Below, one piece after another: positions 15,347-23,438 of a stretch of 29,084 bases of DNA. The position numbers and the translations under genes were made by a program. The number at the start of each line of letters is the position of its first letter. Position 1 is the first letter of the stretch. Origin of the DNA: Bacillota bacterium (GTDB taxonomy: Bacteria > Bacillota > Bacilli > Paenibacillales > Paenibacillaceae); the NCBI GenBank assembly GCA_023433615.1, contig JAEZCJ010000220.1, positions 1 to 29,084 of the forward strand, given 5' to 3'. The notes beneath the pieces were generated by a model. It was given only the letters and a program-made list of their open reading frames with translations, did no database searches and had not been told where the DNA came from.

Positions 15347-16579
15347 TCACAATCGGCCGATTTCTTCGAGATGGACGACGCGCGTATGCTTCGTATGGCT
15401 CCACTGCTTGTTGTTCTGCGTGAAGAAGGCGTAGAACGTGATCGGCCACCAAGAGAGCAAGAAGAAGGGCAGCGTCAGAAGATGCGCGTACATCCGCCAG
15501 TTCTTCACTTTCTCAAGCGCGAGCGCTACGGGGAACTGGATGACGGCGAAGAACATCGAGACTCCGATGATCCAGACCGGGAAGTTCTCGTAGATCGAGA
15601 CGAACGCGTTATCCGCCGGAATGGCGTTGTCGACCCACAGCGCGACCGTCACGAGGAAGCCGATCAGCACGTTATAGACCGTTGCCGAATATAACGCCGC
15701 ATCGAACTTCACGAAGTTCCGTTCCTTCAAGCTGAGCCACAGAAGCGGGAAGAAGTACTTGCGCGCGACGTTAAAATGCCCCTGCATCCAGCGCAGCCGC
15801 TGACGGGCCGACGCTTGGAACGTGATCGGCTTCTCGTCGTACACCTTAGCGTCGTAATTCAAGACCGGGTGGATGCCCTTCTTGATGCAGCGCATCGTGA
15901 ACTCGAGATCCTCTACCAGGCTTGTCGCGCCCCAGCCCATCTCCTTCAGCAGGCCGGCTTCGAAGCACATGCCCGTACCGCCGAGGAAGTTGGCCATGCC
16001 CAGGTTCGTCCGGGATTGCTGCCACAGACGGTTGCAGAACCAATACGTGATGCCGTATGCGGCCGTAACCCACGAATCGTTCGGGTTCTTCGTGTCCAGG
16101 TAAGCCTGGACCACTTGGTGACCCTCGCACAGGTCGTCGTTCATTAAGCGAAGGAAGTCCGGGTTGACCAGATTGTCGGCATCGAACATGACGACCGCGT
16201 CATAGTTCTTCGGCATGTTCCACAGTTCCTTGAGCATCCATTCGATCGCATGCCCTTTGCCCCGCAGGTGCGGATTGCTGCGCACGGCCGCGTATACGCC
16301 ATGGCTTCTAACCACGTCGGCCGTGCCGTCCGTGCAATTGTCGCAGATAACGAAAATATCGTACAGTTCCCGCGGGTAATCAAGTCGTTTCAAATTCTCC
16401 AGCAGCGCGCCGACCACTTGCTCTTCGTTATGCGCCGCGACGAGCACCGCGAAAGATTTTGATGGCGCGTGAGACTTGCGTGCCTTGCGCTTCATCACTC
16501 CGAACACCGAGATGACGAACTGATAGACGCCGATAACCGCGACAAGAATTTGTGCCGTAATCAGAATTCCATTGACCAT
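15347..16579 (-). CDS. Membrane glycosyltransferase, family 2 (processive type)
   Basis: 410 residues from ATG 16579-16577; TTG two codons earlier has a better-spaced AAGGGGG site and may be the true start. One N-terminal membrane helix (about 5-29) is followed by a GT-A domain with VLVAAHNEE (46-53), the metal-binding D-x-D in MFDADN (D133, D135), the acid pair in VEDLEF (E223-D224) and QRLRW (260-264), then about three membrane helices (300-385). This D, DxD, D, QxxRW set is that of polymerising GT2 enzymes such as hyaluronan, NodC-like and poly-N-acetylglucosamine synthases. It probably uses a UDP-sugar at the membrane to make or modify a surface glycan. The product is unknown, and no export or modification genes are adjacent. 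Confidence 0.88.
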   Translation of the reverse strand: MVNGILITAQILVAVIGVYQFVISVFGVMKRKARKSHAPSKSFAVLVAAHNEEQVVGALLENLKRLDYPRELYDIFVICDNCTDGTADVVRSHGVYAAVRSNPHLRGKGHAIEWMLKELWNMPKNYDAVVMFDADNLVNPDFLRLMNDDLCEGHQVVQAYLDTKNPNDSWVTAAYGITYWFCNRLWQQSRTNLGMANFLGGTGMCFEAGLLKEMGWGATSLVEDLEFTMRCIKKGIHPVLNYDAKVYDEKPITFQASARQRLRWMQGHFNVARKYFFPLLWLSLKERNFVKFDAALYSATVYNVLIGFLVTVALWVDNAIPADNAFVSIYENFPVWIIGVSMFFAVIQFPVALALEKVKNWRMYAHLLTLPFFLLSWWPITFYAFFTQNNKQWSHTKHTRVVHLEEIGRL

Positions 16580-16700
16580 ATTCAATTGTGCCCCCTTGAG
16601 ACCCCTGTTTTTATAGTGACATTCTCTCTGTATGTGTCTTATGACATCAGGCGGCAAGCGTGGTTCCTCTCTTTATCGCTACCGGAATGTGACCCTTCTG

Positions 16701-16729
16701 ATTGTCTACGGATTCACCCTGTTTGTCAA
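16701..16729 (-). promoter_or_regulatory. Probable promoter of the GT2 gene
   Basis: TTGACA (16729-16724), a 17-base spacer and GACAAT (16706-16701) on the minus strand. It lies in the 356-base gap between the two glycosyltransferase genes. The rest of that gap holds no other gene or clear terminator. Confidence 0.55.
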
Positions 16730-16935
16730 AAGACGGAATTTCGCTTCTCGTCCAGCAACCAGACGCTAATAGGAGCAGCGCTGGCATCCATATCGTAAAC
16801 CGCTCGTTTTCCGATGCATGCAGACGATTTTTGCTCAGATTTGACGATTCGCCTCCCGCCGATGATTAAACTTCGTTAATGTAACCGTTATTCCATACCT
16901 TTTCCATTTCCTTGACGAATGAATCGCATGAAAAG

Positions 16936-18117
16936 TTACTTGATCGTGTGCAAAAGCTGGGAATATGGCGAAATCGACTGCAGACGTTCGCATTTCCTGT
17001 GTAAATCGGCGAAGATCGCATCCCAGGATTGTCGAGACGCGTACGCTATCCCCTTCTTCGCAAGCCTATCGCGCAGTGCGGCGTCCCGGTACAGCTTCTC
17101 CAGCGCTTCGCGGAATGCCGCCGAACTGCCCGGTTCGCAGCGCAATCCGTTCTCCATATGCCGTACGGTATCGGTTACGCCTCCTGCATCCGCCGCGATA
17201 ACCGGAGTGCCGCAAGCCATGGCCTCCAGCACGACGTTGCCGAACGTCTCGGTCGAAGAAGGGAATAAGAAAACATCCGCCGCCGCGTACCAGCGCCGAA
17301 GCGATTCGCCGGCCGTGAAGCCGAGGAAGCGCACCGGCAGCTCCTCCCGCTCGCATCTGTCGCGCAGTTGGCTGAATGATGGCCCGTCGCCGGCAAGCAC
17401 AAGCTGAGCATCCGGACAGGACCTTTTGCGAAAAGACGAGAATGCGTCGATCGCGATATCGACATGCTTCTCCGGGGCCAGCCTGCCGGCATAGAAGACG
17501 GTGAATCGCCCCGGATCCATGCCGTTCTCAGACAGCCAGGCTTCTCGATCTCCACCAGGGTGAAACGCTTTTCCGTCAAGTCCTCTCGACCAGACATCCA
17601 GCCTCTCGCTCGCCCAGCCGTTCTGAATCAATTCCTCGCGGGCTGCTCGCGAAGGCACGAAGATGCGGGTACAATCCTGATGGAACCACGCCATATATCT
17701 CCCTAACATCTTAACCATCCACTGCAAATTGTAAAACGGCAAGTACCTGTCGAAGTGAGTGTGGTATGATGCTATAAGCGGTACATTGTATTTCCTCGCG
17801 TAATGAATGCCGCATAAGCCAAGATTAAACGGTGTGGCGACATGGACGAGCGTCGGACGGAACGACGCAAGCGCGCGTCGAATCGAGCGCGCATTCGGGA
17901 AGGCGAGCCGGCATTCGGGATAAAGGAAGAAGGGCATGCTGGCGAAGCGTTCGACAGAACGGAAATGTGCGTACGAAGCCGCCCCGCCGGCCGGATCCGG
18001 CGCGAATACTTTGACGGCCGCGCCTTGGCGGCGCAGGTAATCCGCCCAACGGCCGAGCGTCCGAGCGACGCCGTTAACATCCGGTTCATACGTGTCCGTG
18101 AACAATGCGAGCCGCAT
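16936..18117 (-). CDS. Glycosyltransferase family 4, alpha-mannosyltransferase-like
   Basis: About 393 residues from the ATG at 18117-18115, where the conserved start MRLALFTDTYEPDVNGVART begins; an in-frame ATG at 18135 adds six residues and cannot be excluded. GT-B fold with an N-terminal acceptor domain (motif IASYHTHFDRYLPFYNLQWM) and a C-terminal donor domain: FYAGRLAPEKHVDIAIDAF, then the E-x7-E signature in SSTETFGNVVLEAMACGTPV. The closest-looking relatives are GDP-mannose-dependent mannosyltransferases and diacylglycerol glycosyltransferases of the MgtA/PimB type, so a glycolipid or cell-envelope product is likely. It appears monocistronic and is divergent from the PAP2 phosphatase gene, which could act on lipid intermediates; that link is inference. 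Confidence 0.85.
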   Translation of the reverse strand: MRLALFTDTYEPDVNGVARTLGRWADYLRRQGAAVKVFAPDPAGGAASYAHFRSVERFASMPFFLYPECRLAFPNARSIRRALASFRPTLVHVATPFNLGLCGIHYARKYNVPLIASYHTHFDRYLPFYNLQWMVKMLGRYMAWFHQDCTRIFVPSRAAREELIQNGWASERLDVWSRGLDGKAFHPGGDREAWLSENGMDPGRFTVFYAGRLAPEKHVDIAIDAFSSFRKRSCPDAQLVLAGDGPSFSQLRDRCEREELPVRFLGFTAGESLRRWYAAADVFLFPSSTETFGNVVLEAMACGTPVIAADAGGVTDTVRHMENGLRCEPGSSAAFREALEKLYRDAALRDRLAKKGIAYASRQSWDAIFADLHRKCERLQSISPYSQLLHTIK

Positions 18118-18318
18118 CCGATACGATCCCTCCATGTCCGTCCTGCGGCATCTGCAAGATCAATCGATACCGCCGGCGATTATGAACGGATTATAGCGCC
18201 GCTATGTCAGCACCGCGTTATTGCAATCTTAAATTCAAGTGAATTTCTCAGTTGTTCGGCTTCTTATCCTGCCGTTGACACGGCGAGAACATAAGGTCAT
18301 TTTGATCGGGAGGTGTGT

Positions 18319-18903
18319 ATGAGTAATAAGCTCGGAGGGAAGATCGTGGAGCGAATACTTGCTTGGCTTCAGACGAGCGAGCAGCGCATGCTGCTCTGGG
18401 CTAACCGCCGATCGCTGAGCGACAGGGTCAACACTTGGCTGGGCCGCTGGTTAGGAACGATTACCCATACAGGCGGGGCGACCTTTACGCTGTCGACCTC
18501 GCTTCTTATAGCCTTATTCGCAGACGACCCATGGAACACGGCAGGCTGGCAGAGCCTGACGGCAGTCTCCCTAAGCCATATTCCCGTCTTTATTGTCAAA
18601 CGCAAATTCAAGCGGCTTCGCCCGTATCAGGCGCTGAAGCAGGTCAACATCGGCAAAAAGCCGTTGGTTGACCCTTCGTTTCCTTCGGGTCACACAACGG
18701 CTATCTTTGCATGGATGATTCCATTATTGATGGCGGATGCCGCACTGCTGCCGTTCCTCGCGCCGATCGTGCTGATCGTCGGCTTGTCCGTCGCGTGGTC
18801 CCGCATGTACCTTGGACTGCACTATCCTTCGGATATTGCGGCCGGCGGATTGCTCGGATTCCTCACCGCGCTCGGAACGTCCTATATCGGCTGGCTTCCT
18901 TAG
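18319..18903 (+). CDS. PAP2-family membrane phosphatase
   Basis: 194 residues from ATG 18319 with GGGAGG five to six bases upstream; GTG at 18313 is the site overlap and is not preferred. The three PAP2 signature motifs are complete: K95 to R101-P102 in KRKFKRLRP, PSGH at 122-125, and SRxxxxxHxxxD at 161-172 (SRMYLGLHYPSD). Several membrane helices lie at about 52-68, 80-94, 127-160 and 174-192. It is expected to remove phosphate from a lipid phosphate, such as undecaprenyl pyrophosphate or phosphatidylglycerol phosphate, at the membrane. The motifs are convincing, but the substrate cannot be told. Its stop overlaps that of trmB by four bases, convergently, with no terminator between. Confidence 0.87.
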   Translation: MSNKLGGKIVERILAWLQTSEQRMLLWANRRSLSDRVNTWLGRWLGTITHTGGATFTLSTSLLIALFADDPWNTAGWQSLTAVSLSHIPVFIVKRKFKRLRPYQALKQVNIGKKPLVDPSFPSGHTTAIFAWMIPLLMADAALLPFLAPIVLIVGLSVAWSRMYLGLHYPSDIAAGGLLGFLTALGTSYIGWLP

Positions 18904-19652
18904 TCCGCCGATGCCTCGGCCGCCTTGCCTTGCTGCTCAGCAGCGGCAAGGGCGGCCTTCTTCATCTCGCGATGCGTTCGCAAAGCCTTCTCGCCGATAA
19001 CGGCCTCCAGCCGATGAATCGGCATCCCCTTCTCGACGAACTTCGACTCGTACTCCGTCAACACCAGATCATCTCGCAGACCGTCCTTGTGGAGGTCGAG
19101 CGATATGTTCCGCAGCACGATCTCCATATCGGCGAAGCTGTTCAGCGAGAATTCGAACAATGACCGGGAATCCGTCTTGAAGTGGATCTCGCCGCGCTCG
19201 TTCAAGATTTCCGTATATTTGGCCAAGAAACGGTGATGGGTCAGTCTCCGGCGGGCATGCTTGCTCTTCGGCCACGGGTCGCTGAAATTGAGGTAGATGC
19301 GTTCGACCTCGCCAGGCCCGAACATCGACTCGATCCCTTCGATGTTGGCCCGCAGAAGGGCCAGGTTCGGCGGCGATTGGATGCCCTTCGCCTCCCATAC
19401 CGCACGCGCTTTCTCGCTGGCGCGCCGGATCAGCTCGTCGTACATGTCCACGCCGATGAAATTGATCTCCGGATTGCGGCCGCTCTGTTCGCTGATGAAT
19501 TTCCCTTTTCCCATGCCCAGCTCTACGTAGATCGGATTGTCGTTGCCGAAATGCTCGCGCCATTTCCCTTTGATCGGGGCAGCATCCAGCACGACAAGCT
19601 CGGGCTGCGCTTCTAAACTTTCACGTATTCCTTTTCTTCCGCGTAAACGCAT
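18900..19652 (-). CDS. trmB: tRNA (guanine-46-N7)-methyltransferase
   Basis: 250 residues from the ATG at 19652-19650, which matches the family start MRLRGRKGIRESLE; a GTG at 19670 is the edge of the open frame. SAM-binding motif YVELGMGKGKFI at about 42-53, FIGVDMYDEL (65-74), and the family signature LNFSDPWPKSKHARRRLTH. It makes m7G46 in the variable loop of tRNAs. The Ala/Glu-rich last 20 residues are a variable tail. It has its own promoter directly after the terminator of the upstream small gene. Confidence 0.95.
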   Translation of the reverse strand: MRLRGRKGIRESLEAQPELVVLDAAPIKGKWREHFGNDNPIYVELGMGKGKFISEQSGRNPEINFIGVDMYDELIRRASEKARAVWEAKGIQSPPNLALLRANIEGIESMFGPGEVERIYLNFSDPWPKSKHARRRLTHHRFLAKYTEILNERGEIHFKTDSRSLFEFSLNSFADMEIVLRNISLDLHKDGLRDDLVLTEYESKFVEKGMPIHRLEAVIGEKALRTHREMKKAALAAAEQQGKAAEASAD

Positions 19653-19687
19653 AGTCGTGTCGTCCTCCACATGTCAAGCTATTCCCC

Positions 19688-19717
19688 ATTGTGCCCAACA
19701 CCGCGTCGTAAAGTCAA
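19688..19717 (-). promoter_or_regulatory. Probable trmB promoter
   Basis: TTGACT (19717-19712), an 18-base spacer and CACAAT (19693-19688) on the minus strand. It begins just after the T-run of the preceding terminator, so trmB is likely transcribed separately. Confidence 0.5.
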
Positions 19718-19718
19718 C

Positions 19719-19749
19719 AAAAAAGCCGAATCCTTATGTAGGATTCGGC
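19719..19749 (-). terminator. Terminator of the 64-residue gene
   Basis: GCCGAATCC, loop TACATAA, GGATTCGGC followed by six T's on the minus strand (19749-19719). A strong intrinsic terminator 27 bases after the stop of the upstream small gene. Confidence 0.9.
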
Positions 19750-19775
19750 GGGGAGGACCTGCTCGGCCTTCGTCG

Positions 19776-19970
19776 TCAGTTGACGAGATGGCGATCTTCC
19801 TTGGCTTGCATGTCGAACGTGTCTTCGAGCGCTTCGTTCAATTTTTTGCGTGCTTCTACTTCCAGCTTATGATTTTCGCGGAAGCGCACGCCTGTCAATG
19901 CCATCAATTCCTTTACCGTCAACTCCACCGTTACCTTCGCGTCGCCTTGCGGAATTTTTACCTGGTTCAT
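19776..19970 (-). CDS. Small conserved-looking protein, unknown function
   Basis: 64 residues starting MNQVKIPQGDAKVTVELTVK at ATG 19970-19968, with AGAGGTGA upstream; GTG at 19979 is part of that site. The N-terminal half is strand-rich (VTVELTVKELMALTG), and the C-terminal half is a charged helix (RENHKLEVEARKKLNEALED, about 34-53). No Cys, membrane segment or known motif. Good promoter, ribosome binding site and terminator make it a real gene. I do not recognise the family. Confidence 0.7.
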   Translation of the reverse strand: MNQVKIPQGDAKVTVELTVKELMALTGVRFRENHKLEVEARKKLNEALEDTFDMQAKEDRHLVN

Positions 19971-20081
19971 GCCGATCACCTCTTCTTAAGAATGAGCTTG
20001 GAATTTCCAATTATCCGACCGTCGAATCTACAGGGAATATTGTATCGATGTAAGGTTTATTTATTGTTCTGTCGCACTTTT

Positions 20082-20110
20082 AATATAACATATGGTGTTA
20101 GGTATAGCAA
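20082..20110 (-). promoter_or_regulatory. Promoter of the 64-residue gene
   Basis: TTGCTA (20110-20105), a 17-base spacer and TATATT (20087-20082) on the minus strand. It implies a leader of about 105 bases before the ATG at 19970. Confidence 0.6.
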
Positions 20111-20161
20111 GCCTAAAAGCATGAGCAGCCCAACTTTTTTACCAGCCTATTATCTCCTAAC

Positions 20162-20209
20162 CATTCGGCAATATTCAGCCGGAATGTACGCCATTCGGCC
20201 CCCGGAATG
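20162..20209. repeat. Two tandem copies of a CATTCGG/CCGGAATG palindrome
   Basis: Copy 1 pairs CATTCGGC (20162-20169) with GCCGGAATG (20178-20186). Copy 2 pairs CATTCGG (20192-20198) with CCGGAATG (20202-20209). A half-site CCGAATG follows at 20233-20239. They lie about 75-120 bases upstream of the ytqA -35 box and could be operator sites or a decayed repeat. Confidence 0.4.
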
Positions 20210-20282
20210 CGATACTTTACATGTCATGTCACCCGAATGTTCGCGCTTTCGCTTAATGCCGCCTTCGCGCATCCCGCTTAAG

Positions 20283-20311
20283 TTGGCATGCGTATCCTTT
20301 TCCGCTATAAT
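20283..20311 (+). promoter_or_regulatory. Promoter of the ytqA cluster
   Basis: TTGGCA (20283-20288), a 17-base spacer and TATAAT (20306-20311). Transcription should start near 20318, about 44 bases before the ytqA start. Confidence 0.8.
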
Positions 20312-20361
20312 TTAATGGGGTTTCGAGCAGCTTAGGATGTCCCACGAAGGAGCAATCATGC

Positions 20362-21330
20362 ATGTCAACGCTTATGACGCCTCCGGGCGAACAGACCCCT
20401 CCGCAGCTATGGGGGGATAAACGATTCCATACCTGGAACTATGAGATGCGGCAGCAATTCGGCGGCAAGGTGTTCAAGGTGATGCTCGATGCAGGCTTCA
20501 CTTGCCCCAATCGCGACGGTTCCATCGCGGCAGGCGGCTGCACGTTCTGCAGCGCGCGCGGTTCGGGCGATTTTGCCGGCAGCAGGCGCGACGATCTCGT
20601 CGTCCAGTTCAATACGATCCGCGACCGGCAGCACAACAAGTGGCCCGAAGCATCGTATATCGGCTATTTTCAGGCTTATACCAACACCTACGCTCCCGTC
20701 GAGGAGCTCCGCGAATATTACGAAGTGATTCTGAAGCAGCCCGGCGTTGTCGGTCTGTCGATCGCCACGCGTCCCGACTGCTTGCCGGATGACGTCGTGG
20801 ATTATCTGGCCGAACTGAACGAGCGTACTTACCTATGGGTCGAGATGGGGCTGCAGACCGTTCACGAGTCTACTTCCACGCTCATTAACCGCGCTCATGA
20901 CACGGCCTGCTACCTCGATGCCGTCGCCAGGCTTCGCGCCCGCGGCATCCGCGTCTGCGCCCACATTATATACGGCCTGCCGCAGGAGACGCATGAGATG
21001 ATGATGGCTACGGGCAAAGCCGTTGCCCGGATGGACGTGCAGGGCATCAAGATCCATCTGCTCCACCTGATGCGCAAGACTCCGATGGTGAAGCAATATG
21101 AAGCAGGCCTTCTGCGTTTTCTGGAGATGGACGAATATATCGGTCTCATTGCCGACACGCTCGAGCTGCTGCCTCCGGAGATGATCGTCCACCGCTTAAC
21201 CGGCGATGCGCCGCGAGATCTGCTGATCGGGCCGATGTGGAGCCTGAAGAAGTGGGAAGTGCTGAACGCGATCGACAGCGAGCTCGTTCGCCGCAACACC
21301 TGGCAGGGCCGGCTATGGGGACAGCCGTAA
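20362..21330 (+). CDS. ytqA: Radical SAM protein, YtqA (MnmL) family
   Basis: 322 residues, TIGR01212-type radical SAM enzyme. The iron-sulfur cysteines are C48, C60 and C63 in TCPNRDGSIAAGGCTFC, the unusual C-x11-C-x-x-C spacing of this family; SATRPDCL-type and HIIYGLPQET motifs follow. In Bacillus the ytqA-ytqB pair is linked to modification of the tRNA wobble uridine: YtqA (proposed name MnmL) turns the cmnm5 side chain to nm5, and YtqB (MnmM) methylates it to mnm5. The next gene here is the YtqB homologue, overlapping by one base (TAATG). Family identity is firm; the reaction is taken from the homologues. Confidence 0.9.
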   Translation: MSTLMTPPGEQTPPQLWGDKRFHTWNYEMRQQFGGKVFKVMLDAGFTCPNRDGSIAAGGCTFCSARGSGDFAGSRRDDLVVQFNTIRDRQHNKWPEASYIGYFQAYTNTYAPVEELREYYEVILKQPGVVGLSIATRPDCLPDDVVDYLAELNERTYLWVEMGLQTVHESTSTLINRAHDTACYLDAVARLRARGIRVCAHIIYGLPQETHEMMMATGKAVARMDVQGIKIHLLHLMRKTPMVKQYEAGLLRFLEMDEYIGLIADTLELLPPEMIVHRLTGDAPRDLLIGPMWSLKKWEVLNAIDSELVRRNTWQGRLWGQP

Positions 21331-21968
21331 TGGGTTTCCTATCCGTGCTCTCCATGGCGCATCGGCTCGTCGCCGAACGGCTGCAGACCGGCGATGCTGC
21401 TATCGATGCTACGGTAGGCGGCGGAGTCGATACGGCATTCCTGGCGAAGGCGGTCTATCCGAAGGGCCGCGTGTTCGGCTTCGATATCCAAGAGGCCGCG
21501 CTGGCTGCTGCCGAGTCGAAGCTGCGGGAACAGCTCGTTGGCGATGCGCTGCGGCAGGTCGAGCTGATGCTCGCCAGCCATGACCGGATGCGGGAGCACA
21601 TTCCCCAGCCGCTGCACGGCAAGGTCGGTGCCGTCATGTTCAACCTCGGGTATTACCCGGGCAATGAGGGCGCCAGGCATATTGTCACCAAGACGGATTC
21701 CACGCTGCGCGCGCTCGATGCAGCGTTGTCGCTGCTGCGGCCGAAGGGCGTGCTGACCGTCGTCGTCTATCCCGGCCATGAGGGCGGTGCCGACGAAGCG
21801 TCGGCCGTAGAAGGTTGGGCGGCCGCTCTTCCGCCCGGGACCGGGCAAGCAATCGTCTACCGGATGGTTCAGAAGCCGACTGCGCCATATCTCGTCGCGG
21901 TCGAACGCCAAGCCAACAGACAGACAGCAGACTTGAAGGTTACTAATAAGGAGGAATCATCGCTATGA
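21330..21968 (+). CDS. ytqB: Class I SAM-dependent methyltransferase, YtqB (MnmM) family
   Basis: 212 residues from ATG 21330 (MGFLSVLSMAHRLVAERL), overlapping the ytqA stop by one base; ATG 21315 is an alternative. The SAM-binding loop is AIDATVGGGVDTAFLA (about 23-38), with FGFDIQ next and the family motif MFNLGYYPG (about 105-113). YtqB of Bacillus methylates 5-aminomethyl-2-thiouridine at the tRNA wobble position. The last 25 residues, rich in Gln/Lys, extend beyond the family core and reach over the start of the following VOC gene. The tight coupling with ytqA supports sequential action on the same tRNA position. Confidence 0.9.
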   Translation: MGFLSVLSMAHRLVAERLQTGDAAIDATVGGGVDTAFLAKAVYPKGRVFGFDIQEAALAAAESKLREQLVGDALRQVELMLASHDRMREHIPQPLHGKVGAVMFNLGYYPGNEGARHIVTKTDSTLRALDAALSLLRPKGVLTVVVYPGHEGGADEASAVEGWAAALPPGTGQAIVYRMVQKPTAPYLVAVERQANRQTADLKVTNKEESSL

Positions 21969-22363
21969 CCATTAGAAAAATCGAGCACGTCGGCATCATG
22001 GTGCGTGACATCGAACGCTCCGTCGCCTTTTACACGGAAGTGGTCGGTCTGAAGCATCTGCGCACGATGCTCCACACGAACGGTGTCATTAAGCTGGCCT
22101 TTCTAGCCTATCCGGACGCCTCCGAGACGGTGATCGAGCTGATCGAAGGTTATCGATCGGATCTGCCTGCCGAAGGCAAGGTTCATCATATCGCGTTCAC
22201 CGTCGATGACTTGGATGCCGACCTTGACCGCATTCGCCGGTTGGATGTTAAGCTGCGCGACGAGGCGATTACGACATTGCCGGACGGCAGCCGCTATTTC
22301 TTCTTCTACGGCCCGGACGGCGAGCTGCTCGAATTATTCGAGCCCGGACAAACAACTACTTAA
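21965..22363 (+). CDS. VOC-family (glyoxalase I-like) metalloenzyme
   Basis: 132 residues with two beta-alpha-beta-beta-beta repeats. Candidate metal ligands are in the right places: H8 (IEHVGI), E58 (VIELIEG), H75 (HHIAFTV) and E123 (ELLELFE). This ligand set fits glyoxalase I, methylmalonyl-CoA epimerase and related lyases, so the exact reaction is open; lactoylglutathione lyase-like is the usual label. The ATG overlaps the ytqB stop (ATGA), with AAGGAGG nearby, so it is co-translated with ytqB although there is no obvious functional link. Confidence 0.85.
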   Translation: MTIRKIEHVGIMVRDIERSVAFYTEVVGLKHLRTMLHTNGVIKLAFLAYPDASETVIELIEGYRSDLPAEGKVHHIAFTVDDLDADLDRIRRLDVKLRDEAITTLPDGSRYFFFYGPDGELLELFEPGQTTT

Positions 22364-22385
22364 TCTTATAGGAGTGGAGCGATGA

Positions 22386-23366
22386 ATGACCATGACTGCA
22401 ATTAAGCCCTATCCCCTTCAATTCAAACCCGAGATGAAAGAACGCATCTGGGGCGGCCGGGCATTAGCCGGCTTCGGCCTGGAGCTGCCCGAAGGCTCCA
22501 TCGGCGAAGGCTGGATGATCGGCGATCATCCGAACGGTACGACGAAAGTGATGAACGGCGAGCTGGCCGGCCTCGGGCTGGACGAGATTCGCGAGTCGTA
22601 CGGCAGGGCCTTTTTCGGCAGCAAAGGCTTCTCGGAACGCAACGGGCGTTTCCCGCTGCTGATCAAGCTGCTCGATTGCAACGACGATCTCTCGGTCCAG
22701 GTGCATCCGACAGATGCCTACGAAGGACTGCCGCAGGGCGAGCTGGGCAAGACGGAGATGTGGTATGTGCTCGATGCTAAGCCGGGGGCGACGATCATCT
22801 ACGGCTTGAAGGAAGGCATTGACCGCGCCGCGCTCGAGCAAGCGATCAAGGGCGGCACCATTATGGACACGATGCAAGTCGTTCCCGTATCTGCGGGCGA
22901 TGCGTTCTACATTCCGGCAGGCACCGTGCATGCGTTGTGCGCAGGCGTCGTCGTTGCCGAGATTCAGCAGAACTCGGACACGACATATCGGCTGTACGAT
23001 TACGATCGTCCAGGGCTCGACGGCAAACTGCGCGAGCTGCACATCGAGGATTCGCTCAACGTGATCGCGTATCAGGGCTCTGGCGCAACCCGGATGAAGA
23101 CGGACGGCGTGAAGGCAGGCGAATGGCTCACGATCGCGGAATCGCCGTATTTCACTGTGGAGAAGGGTCTGATTCAGGGCGTTAGCCGCTTAAGCACGTC
23201 GCCGGAGAGCTTCGTCATTCTCGTCATCGCAGACGGCACGGGCGAATTGCGCTGGGACGGCGGCAAGCAGCCGGTGAAGGCAGGCGAGTGCTTCCTCGTG
23301 CCTGCCAACCTGGGCGCTTACGAGCTCGAAGGCGCGCTGACGGTAATCCGCAGCGTCATCCCCTAA
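22386..23366 (+). CDS. manA: Mannose-6-phosphate isomerase, class I
   Basis: 326 residues, the short Bacillus-type class I enzyme. It interconverts mannose 6-phosphate and fructose 6-phosphate. Zinc ligands are in place: H107 in SVQVHPTD, E124 in GKTEMWYVLD and H182 in YIPAGTVHAL; R202 in NSDTTYRLYDYDR is the catalytic arginine region. The C-terminal small barrel runs from about 235. The start at 22386 has GGAG six bases upstream; an ATG at 22382 is out of frame. It lies 22 bases after the VOC gene and probably shares its transcript. It would channel mannose from mannan breakdown (GH113 genes at 26.4 kb) into glycolysis. Confidence 0.95.
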   Translation: MTMTAIKPYPLQFKPEMKERIWGGRALAGFGLELPEGSIGEGWMIGDHPNGTTKVMNGELAGLGLDEIRESYGRAFFGSKGFSERNGRFPLLIKLLDCNDDLSVQVHPTDAYEGLPQGELGKTEMWYVLDAKPGATIIYGLKEGIDRAALEQAIKGGTIMDTMQVVPVSAGDAFYIPAGTVHALCAGVVVAEIQQNSDTTYRLYDYDRPGLDGKLRELHIEDSLNVIAYQGSGATRMKTDGVKAGEWLTIAESPYFTVEKGLIQGVSRLSTSPESFVILVIADGTGELRWDGGKQPVKAGECFLVPANLGAYELEGALTVIRSVIP

Positions 23367-23377
23367 GAAAGTCGCAT

Positions 23378-23413
23378 GAAGAAGGAGCGTTCCCTCGGGA
23401 GCGCTCCTTCTTC
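23378..23413 (+). terminator. Terminator after manA
   Basis: GAAGAAGGAGCG (23378-23389) pairs with CGCTCCTTCTTC (23402-23413), a perfect 12-bp stem with a 12-base loop. It lies between the convergent manA and MEKHLA genes and may serve both. The T-run is short (TTCTTCGTT). Confidence 0.65.
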
Positions 23414-23438
23414 GTTCGAGATCCAGAGGATCCGCTTG

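Larger units (their letters stand above)
19971..20361. other. Intergenic region between divergent genes
   Basis: 391 bases without a gene. It contains the promoter of the 64-residue gene (minus strand), a short tract of palindromes at 20162-20209 and the ytqA promoter (plus strand), each listed separately. The open frames crossing it lack ribosome binding sites and are not credible. Confidence 0.7.
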
